Positions 44,891 to 49,765 of a stretch of 49,765 bases of DNA are shown piece by piece (within the stretch, counting starts at the first letter, position 1; each line of letters begins with the position of its first letter). The DNA lies in NCBI RefSeq assembly GCF_947502995.1, contig NZ_CANNBW010000030.1, positions 1 to 49,765 on the forward strand, written 5' to 3'. The notes under the pieces are model-generated. The model ran no database searches and had not been told where the DNA came from. It saw nothing but the letters and a program-made list of their open reading frames with translations. Position numbers and translations under genes: made by a program. Origin of the DNA: an uncultured Tenacibaculum sp. (GTDB taxonomy: Bacteria; Bacteroidota; Bacteroidia; Flavobacteriales; Flavobacteriaceae).

Positions 44891-44931
44891 TCCCATATAT
44901 TTATGGGATATACTAGTTTTAAACTATATCC
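44891..44931 (+). promoter_or_regulatory. Two overlapping alternative hairpins before the kinase gene
   Basis: TCCCATA/TATGGGA (44891-44908, four-base loop) competes with GGATATA..AGTTT/AAACTATATCC (44906-44931). They share GGA at 44906-44908, so they cannot both form completely. The second ends nine bases before the kinase ATG and would cover its ribosome landing area. A translational or attenuation switch is possible. Confidence 0.45.
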
Positions 44932-44939
44932 AAAAAAAT

Positions 44940-47306
44940 ATGGATGATATCGTTAGTAATGACTTAAGAAAGGCTTTAGAAAACGAAAGACAAGCAAGAA
45001 TAGATGCTGAGGAGAAATTAAAAACTTACGTTGAACAGTCTGAAACAAAGATTAAAACTCTAAAGGAAAAAGCAGAACTTCTTCAAGAGGAATTATTACA
45101 GAAAGATTCTGAACTCAAAGGAATTTTTGAAAATATAAATGATGCATTTGTTTTAATTAACCTAAAAGGAGAGGTAATTAAAATGAATGACGTAGCCATT
45201 ACCATGTTTGGTTATGAATATAATGCCGATACTCCTCTGAATTTAATGAAAGTCGTTCATCCTGACGATTACGAGTATACGATAAAAGCTTTTCAAAATT
45301 TAATTCAACAAGGATTTTATTCAAAGTACAGGTCTAGAATAATAACAAAAGATAAAACTATAAAAACCTTAGAGGTTAACTGTAGCTTAGTTCACGATAA
45401 TTCTGGTCAAATTATTGGAGCGCACGGAATTGCTAGAGATATAACAGAAGAAATAGCAATTAAAGAGTTATTAGAAGAGCAAAAACATCAACTTGATATC
45501 ATTTTTAATAATTCTCCTATTGGTATTGTTTTATCTGAAGAACAAGACGACGATTTTGTATTTGCTAATAATACAATAACCAAAATGTTAGGGTATACTT
45601 TAGAAGAGATGCGTGCTTTAACAGTAAATGAATTTACACATCCAGATGATAGAGAAGCTTCAAGGATTTTAAGAGGTAAAATTTCATCAGGAGAGATTAG
45701 TAATTTCACACAAGAGAAACGATACATAAGAAAAGATGGAGATATTTTATGGGCTAAAACTGTTGTGAATTCTGTAAAGAGTCCAGAAAGTAATGTAAAA
45801 TTCCAAGTAGCAACTGTTGAGGATATAACAGAAAATAAATTAGCTAAACAACGCTTAATTGAGTCAGAGAATCGATTAACTTCATTAATATCAAATTTAG
45901 ATAGTGCGGTTTTATTAGAAAATGAGAAGCGAGAAATTGTAATCTCTAATAAAAAAATGTGCGAAATTTTTTCAATTCCAATGGAACCGTCTGAGTTAAT
46001 TGGGTTGAACTGTTTAAAAATGCTTGATGAAACAAAATATCTTTTTGAAAGACCAGATTATTTTGCTGCTAGAATCAATAAACTTATAAAAGACAAGAAA
46101 GTTGTATTAGGAGATGAGTTGAGGTTAGTTGATGGTAGAATCTTAGAAAGAGATTATATTCCAATTTCTAAAGACGATGAATATAAAGGACATCTTTGGA
46201 CATACAGAGATGTTACTCTATCAAGAAATTATAGAAAAAGCTTAGAGACTCATAAAAGAAGATATAGTAATATTATAGCCAATCTAAAATTAGGATTAGT
46301 AGAACTTGATAGAAGAAATAAAATATTGTCAGCGAACAATAATTTTATGAAAATGACTGGTTTTGATGAAGAACAAATTTTAGAACAAGACATTAGAGAT
46401 CTTTTCAAAAAGGAAAAGATTATCGATTTTATTCAACAAAGAAATAAAGATAAAAAAGGAAGAAAATCGGGTTCATATGAATTTAAGTTTATCAATAATC
46501 TTAATCAAGAAAAAGTATTATTAGTTAGTGCTGCTCCAAACTTTGATATTCAAGGTGAAATTACAGGTTCTATAGGAATCGTTTTAGATATTACCCATAT
46601 CAAAAAATTAGAATCGCAGAAAGAAGAATTATTAAGAAAATTAGAACAAAGAAATGTAGAGCTTGAGGAGTATGCACATATAGTTTCTCATGATTTAAAA
46701 TCTCCTTTACGTAGTATTTCTGCTTTAACAAGTTGGTTGAAGGAAGATTATGGTGAAAGTTTAGGAGATGGAGGTGTTAAAAACGTTGATATGATTCAAG
46801 AAGTAGTTGAAAAAATGGAACGTTTAATTAACGATATTCTTAATTATTCTAGTATTAATAATGATGGAGCTCCTTCTGAAGAAGTAGATACTTATAAAGT
46901 CATAGAAGGGATTAGCAAATTAATTTATGTGCCTAAACACATCAAAATTAAAATAGATAAAAACTTACCTAAAATTAAAGCTGATAAAGTAAGAATTCAA
47001 CAGCTTTTTCAAAATTTAATGAGTAATGCAGTAAATTATATTGATAAAGATGAAGGATTGATTGCTGTTAGTGTTAAAGAAAAAAAGAAAAGTTATATAT
47101 TTAGTGTAAGAGATAACGGTATTGGTATTAAGAAAGAGTACCATGCTAAAATTTTTGAGGTCTTTCAGTCTTTAGGAAATCATAAAGATTCTACAGGGAT
47201 TGGACTTTCAATTGTTAAAAAAATAGTAGATGTCTACAACGGGAAAATATGGTTAGAAAGTGAAGAGGGGGTAGGAACAACATTTTACATAGAATTTAAG
47301 AAATAA
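44940..47306 (+). CDS. Multi-PAS sensor histidine kinase (788 aa)
   Basis: It has no membrane segment. An N-terminal coiled coil (~10-55) leads to four PAS domains at about 58-170, 182-300, 308-425 and 435-555; PAS1 and PAS2 show clear PDD/GIARDITE and DGDILW...DITE signatures. A HisKA domain follows with the phosphoacceptor His584 in HIVSHDLKSPLRS, then HATPase with the N box QNLMSNAVNYI, DNGIGIKK and GIGLSIVKKIV. It is a cytoplasmic sensor of the phytochrome-like kinase class without a receiver of its own. The ligand or cofactor is not visible. Confidence 0.9.
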   Translation: MDDIVSNDLRKALENERQARIDAEEKLKTYVEQSETKIKTLKEKAELLQEELLQKDSELKGIFENINDAFVLINLKGEVIKMNDVAITMFGYEYNADTPLNLMKVVHPDDYEYTIKAFQNLIQQGFYSKYRSRIITKDKTIKTLEVNCSLVHDNSGQIIGAHGIARDITEEIAIKELLEEQKHQLDIIFNNSPIGIVLSEEQDDDFVFANNTITKMLGYTLEEMRALTVNEFTHPDDREASRILRGKISSGEISNFTQEKRYIRKDGDILWAKTVVNSVKSPESNVKFQVATVEDITENKLAKQRLIESENRLTSLISNLDSAVLLENEKREIVISNKKMCEIFSIPMEPSELIGLNCLKMLDETKYLFERPDYFAARINKLIKDKKVVLGDELRLVDGRILERDYIPISKDDEYKGHLWTYRDVTLSRNYRKSLETHKRRYSNIIANLKLGLVELDRRNKILSANNNFMKMTGFDEEQILEQDIRDLFKKEKIIDFIQQRNKDKKGRKSGSYEFKFINNLNQEKVLLVSAAPNFDIQGEITGSIGIVLDITHIKKLESQKEELLRKLEQRNVELEEYAHIVSHDLKSPLRSISALTSWLKEDYGESLGDGGVKNVDMIQEVVEKMERLINDILNYSSINNDGAPSEEVDTYKVIEGISKLIYVPKHIKIKIDKNLPKIKADKVRIQQLFQNLMSNAVNYIDKDEGLIAVSVKEKKKSYIFSVRDNGIGIKKEYHAKIFEVFQSLGNHKDSTGIGLSIVKKIVDVYNGKIWLESEEGVGTTFYIEFKK

Positions 47307-47309
47307 AAT

Positions 47310-47633
47310 ATGAATTCAGAACAACCAAATTTAAACTACATTAAAGAGCTTTCTGGTGGAGATCAAGAATTTGAAGAAAAAATGCTTTCGATTTTAAAAA
47401 GTGAACTTCCAGAGGAGATAGATACGTATAAAAATCATGTTGAAAAACAGGAATTTAAACAAATAGCTGAGATAGTTCATAAAATTAAACATAAAATTAG
47501 TATTTTAGGCTTAGAAAAATCATATGAATCAGCTGTAGCGTACGAAAAAGAACTCTTAGAAGGAGATATGAAAGGTCACACTGATTTTCTGGAATTATTA
47601 ACCAAAATGTCTAATTTTTTAGGCAATGCGTAA
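47310..47633 (+). CDS. HPt phosphotransfer protein (107 aa)
   Basis: This is an all-helical small protein starting 3 bases after the kinase. The HPt motif is EIVHKIKHKISILGL, with the phospho-His at residue 57, Lys at 60 and Gly at 67. The usual small residues after Lys (KGS) are replaced by HKI, which is unusual but leaves the key residues. It would relay phosphate between the single-domain receiver and the LytTR regulator. The gene order and spacing (15 bases to the next gene) support one phosphorelay. Confidence 0.75.
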   Translation: MNSEQPNLNYIKELSGGDQEFEEKMLSILKSELPEEIDTYKNHVEKQEFKQIAEIVHKIKHKISILGLEKSYESAVAYEKELLEGDMKGHTDFLELLTKMSNFLGNA

Positions 47634-47648
47634 AAACTATTTAAATAC

Positions 47649-48368
47649 ATGAATTGTTTAATTATTGATGATGAATCCACTGCAAGAACAATAGTAAATC
47701 AACTTTGTAAAAGTGAAGGATCTTTAACTGTGTTAGAAGAATTTTCTAATGCTTTGCAAGCAATAAAGTATTTAAACCAGAATGAAGTAGATCTGATCTT
47801 TTTAGATATTCATATGCCAGATTTTACAGGTTTTGATTTAATTCAAACATTAAAGAATCCACCAAGAATTATTTTAACTACATCAGATCAAAAGTTTGCA
47901 ATAGATGCTTTTGAATATGAATGTATAGTTGATTACTTAGTAAAACCAATTACTTTACCGCGTTTTGTTAAAGCAGTTGAAAAAGCTAAAAAGTTTACTT
48001 TTTCTGAAGCTACTCAGAATAACTCAAATGGAACTAAAGAAGAGGCCAAAGAAGAAGATCAACAGTTGTATATAAACATTGATAGAAGATTAATTAAAAT
48101 AGAAATTCCTAGTATTAATATAGTTGAAGCTAAAGGAGATTATATTTTAATTAAAACTAAAGATAAAAACTACACAGTTCATTCTACATTAAAGAAAATA
48201 GAAGAGAAACTACCTAATGACTTATTCTTAAAAGTGCACAGGTCATATATAATTAACTTGAAAAAGATAGTTGATATAGAAGATAATAGTGTTCTTATAG
48301 AAAAAGATGTAATACCAGTAAGTAGGTCTAATCGTTCTGAATTAATGAAAAGATTAAATTTATTGTAA
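47649..48368 (+). CDS. LytTR-family response regulator (239 aa)
   Basis: The N-terminal receiver has Asp53 in IFLDIHMPD, Thr78/Ser79 in LTTSDQ and Lys99 in LVKPI. The C-terminal LytTR DNA-binding domain (about 132-239) has INIVEAKGDYILIKTKDKNY, LPNDLFLKVHRSYIINLKKI and VSRSNRSELMKRL. LytTR proteins bind paired ACCGTT-like boxes. The 1.1 kb directly downstream is a repeated non-coding array that contains such boxes, so the array is a likely target. Confidence 0.9.
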   Translation: MNCLIIDDESTARTIVNQLCKSEGSLTVLEEFSNALQAIKYLNQNEVDLIFLDIHMPDFTGFDLIQTLKNPPRIILTTSDQKFAIDAFEYECIVDYLVKPITLPRFVKAVEKAKKFTFSEATQNNSNGTKEEAKEEDQQLYINIDRRLIKIEIPSINIVEAKGDYILIKTKDKNYTVHSTLKKIEEKLPNDLFLKVHRSYIINLKKIVDIEDNSVLIEKDVIPVSRSNRSELMKRLNLL

Positions 48369-48493
48369 TCTTAGAATCCACATTTTTAGTGTTTTACCAT
48401 TCATCGACTTAAGGTCTTCCTTTTGTCTATGTTATAATTTGACTACATCGAATATTTAATGTTTTAGCTTTATATGTATATATATTTATATAG
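48369..48493 (+). promoter_or_regulatory. Control region of the first array unit
   Basis: A box ACCATTCATC (48396-48405) resembles LytTR/AlgR-type ACCGTTCGTC. A TATATTTA at 48481-48488 is one base off TAnnTTTG and lies at a distance from the conserved core similar to the promoter of the later units. No open frame is present. The promoter call is weak. Confidence 0.35.
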
Positions 48494-48641
48494 TATTTAA
48501 GTTAAAAGTTCAAATTAAATATTAGAGAGGTACCTCTTAAAATTTGTTTTTTTCATTATTTGAATTCCCACTTCACAAAATAAGTGGAGTTTTTAGATTT
48601 ATTTGGTTGATTATAAACCCTTCTGTTAAGAAGGGTTTTTT
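48494..48641 (+). ncRNA. Structured small RNA candidate, unit 0
   Basis: This unit contains the two blocks shared by all four units: TTTTTTTCATTATTTGAA at 48547 and AGATTTATTTGGTTGATTA between the hairpins. Hairpin 1 is CCACTT-N8-AAGTGG (48568-48587), different in sequence from units 1-3 but with the same eight-base loop. Hairpin 2 is AAACCCTTCT/AGAAGGGTTT followed by TTTTTT, a strong terminator. A palindrome AGAGGTACCTCT (48526-48537) is specific to this unit. The 5' end is uncertain. No small reading frame is conserved. Confidence 0.6.
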
Positions 48642-48663
48642 CTTTTTAAAAAGAAGTGTAAAT

Positions 48664-48754
48664 CAGTTTAACGAGTGTTTTAAACCGTTTGTCTAAAGTA
48701 AATAGTACAATAACTAAAAAGGTGAAATTTAATCTCTAACTGTCTGTATATTTG
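48664..48754 (+). promoter_or_regulatory. Promoter block of array unit 1
   Basis: This 91-base block is repeated with few changes before units 2 and 3. It has a LytTR-like box ACCGTTTGTC at 48684-48693, a partial second box ACTGTCTGTA overlapping the promoter, and a -7 element TATATTTG at 48747-48754. The distance from box to -7 element is 63 bases in all three copies. Confidence 0.6.
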
Positions 48755-48759
48755 AATGT

Positions 48760-48906
48760 AAATAAGAAATAAAAAGTATAAAATATATACATAAAAGTTT
48801 TGTTTTTTTCATTATTTGAAAATACCCTTCTAATAATTGAAGGTTTTTAGATTTATTTGGTTGATTAATGAAACCTTTTGCAAACCCCAATTGCAAAAGG
48901 TTTTTT
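48760..48906 (+). ncRNA. Structured small RNA candidate, unit 1
   Basis: Predicted ~147 nt from a TAnnTTTG promoter to the T-run. The leader is A-rich and poorly structured. Hairpin 1 CCTTC-N8-GAAGG spans 48826-48843. The invariant single-stranded segment AGATTTATTTGGTTGATTA follows, then the terminator stem AACCTTTTGCAA/TTGCAAAAGGTT (48872-48902) and TTTTTT. An ATG before the terminator is replaced by ATA in units 2 and 3, so the unit is not protein-coding. Confidence 0.7.
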
Positions 48907-48942
48907 ATTGTTCGTTATTTTTTGTAATGTGATCTCATTTTT

Positions 48943-49033
48943 CAGTTCAACGAGTGTTTCAAACCGTTTGTCTAAAGTAAATAGTACAATAACTAAAAAG
49001 GTGAAATTTAATCTCTAACTGTCTGTATATTTG
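48943..49033 (+). promoter_or_regulatory. Promoter block of array unit 2
   Basis: This is a copy of the unit 1 block. The box ACCGTTTGTC is at 48963-48972 and the -7 element TATATTTG at 49026-49033. Its period to unit 1 is 279 bases. Confidence 0.6.
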
Positions 49034-49038
49034 AAATG

Positions 49039-49187
49039 TAAATAAGAAATAAAAAGTATAAAATATATACATAAAAGTTTTGTTTTTTTCATTATTTGAA
49101 AATACCCTTCTAATAATTGAAGGTTTTTAGATTTATTTGGTTGATTAATAAAACCTTTTGCAAACCCCAATTGCAAAAGGTTTTTTT
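49039..49187 (+). ncRNA. Structured small RNA candidate, unit 2
   Basis: Nearly identical to unit 1. Hairpin 1 is CCTTC/GAAGG at 49106-49123, followed by the same invariant core and the terminator stem AACCTTTTGCAA/TTGCAAAAGGTT at 49152-49182 with seven T. The sequence between units diverges, while the promoter block and RNA body are kept, which points to selection on both. Confidence 0.7.
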
Positions 49188-49232
49188 ATTGTTGTTTAAT
49201 TATTAGATTTTTATATAAGAAATCACATTTTT

Positions 49233-49323
49233 CAGTTTAACGAGTGTTTTAAACCGTTTATCTAAAGTAAGTTGTATAACATCTAAAAAGTTGAATTTCA
49301 ACCTTTAACTGTCTGTATCTTTG
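49233..49323 (+). promoter_or_regulatory. Promoter block of array unit 3
   Basis: This is the most diverged promoter block. The box is ACCGTTTATC at 49253-49262 and the -7 element TATCTTTG at 49316-49323, still TAnnTTTG. A TTG appears 22 bases upstream of the -7 element, which fits the flavobacterial consensus better than in units 1 and 2. Confidence 0.6.
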
Positions 49324-49328
49324 AAGTG

Positions 49329-49480
49329 TAAATAAGAAATATAAAGTATAAAATATATATACATAAAAGTTTTTGTTTTTTTCATTATTTGAAAATACCC
49401 TTCTAATAATTGAAGGTTTTTAGATTTATTTGGTTGATTAATAAAGCCTTTTGCAAACCCCAAATTGCAAAAGGTTTTTT
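49329..49480 (+). ncRNA. Structured small RNA candidate, unit 3
   Basis: The architecture is the same: hairpin 1 at 49399-49416, invariant core, terminator stem 49446-49476 ending in TTTTTT. In the terminator an A-T pair of units 1-2 has become a G-T wobble (GCCTTTTGC...), and the loop has one extra A, so the stem is kept despite change. Confidence 0.7.
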
Positions 49481-49572
49481 AATACGTAATATTTTCATTC
49501 TAATAATAAATCTCTTTCTTCCAGTCTTTTCTATTAATCTTTTATTATTGACAGTTTGTAGTGTTTCATGCA

Positions 49573-49684
49573 TACCGATTTTACAACTTACCGACACTCA
49601 ATGCGTTTTAAACATAATTTACTTCTGTATGTGTCGAAATTCAAAGTATTAAACATCATTTCCATAGTATCTTTACAGTGTTGA
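49573..49684 (+). promoter_or_regulatory. Possible control region of a gene beyond the window
   Basis: Two TACCGA boxes (49573 and 49589, 16 bases apart) lie ~95 bases before TATCTTTA (49668-49675), which is one base off TAnnTTTG. The spacing and the boxes resemble the control region of array unit 0. Between the array and this region (49481-49572) nothing is recognised. Confidence 0.3.

Positions 49685-49765
<81 letters not shown>

Noticed and set aside
48494..49480. CRISPR array or protein-coding repeats at the right end
   Set aside because: Units are ~280 bases with promoters and terminators; the one possible short frame (ATG in unit 1) is lost in units 2 and 3.
49403..49652. Overlapping 64- and 80-codon frames on both strands near the right end
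   Set aside because: Both run through the hairpins of array unit 3 and have no protein-like composition.

Overview
The window is AT-rich DNA from a marine-type member of the Flavobacteriaceae (Bacteroidota). The evidence is a SusC/SusD pair, many short lipoproteins with a Cys lipobox, promoters of the flavobacterial TAnnTTTG type, and almost no Shine-Dalgarno sequences. A Tenacibaculum/Aquimarina-like host is plausible, but the genus cannot be fixed from the sequence alone.

Layout. (1) Positions 1-508 hold a tandem intergenic repeat whose units fold into long hairpins. (2) Positions 526-18398 form an ~18 kb contractile-tail island with Mu-like ancestry. A minus-strand operon encodes amidase, lipoprotein, sheath, tube, tail-assembly chaperone with a -1 frameshift, tape measure, DUF6046, hub, spike, small proteins, a LysM protein and three related tail fibres. 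A two-gene plus-strand insert carries a gp25-like wedge. A small early operon holds a DUF3164 protein, small ORFs and a short HTH protein, and it faces a LexA/S24-type repressor. No portal, terminase, capsid, transposase or integrase is present, so the island looks like a headless tail particle (tailocin) rather than a prophage. (3) Positions 18531-40824 form a polysaccharide/gluconate utilisation locus: GH3, AraC regulator, SusC, SusD, FG-GAP/ASPIC lipoprotein, SMP-30 lactonase, second GH3, a fused gluconokinase/6-phosphogluconate dehydrogenase, GntP, LacI regulator, MFS sugar symporter, AGE-type epimerase and a jelly-roll lipoprotein. (4) Positions 40821-44301 hold two small lipoproteins and a thioredoxin-fold YyaL-type lipoprotein. 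(5) Positions 44435-48368 encode a phosphorelay split over four proteins: receiver, multi-PAS kinase, HPt and LytTR regulator. (6) Positions 48369-49482 hold no protein gene. They carry four related units, each with two hairpins whose stems covary, a fixed single-stranded core and a strong terminator. Three units have an identical upstream block with a TAnnTTTG promoter and an ACCGTT-type LytTR-like box. (7) The window ends in an (AAGT)n microsatellite.

How the parts work together. In the sugar locus, the surface SusCD complex and the GH3 enzymes would release glucose and aldonic acid or lactone. The SMP-30 protein would open lactones, GntP would import gluconate, and the fusion enzyme would carry it to ribulose-5-phosphate. 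The tail island has a single self-cleavable repressor and overlapping divergent promoters, a simple damage-inducible switch. The strongest candidate for an undescribed system is the phosphorelay plus tandem small-RNA array at the right end, whose layout resembles multi-copy regulatory RNAs controlled by a phosphorelay. That link is inferred from gene order and promoter motifs; the structured repeat units themselves are directly visible.
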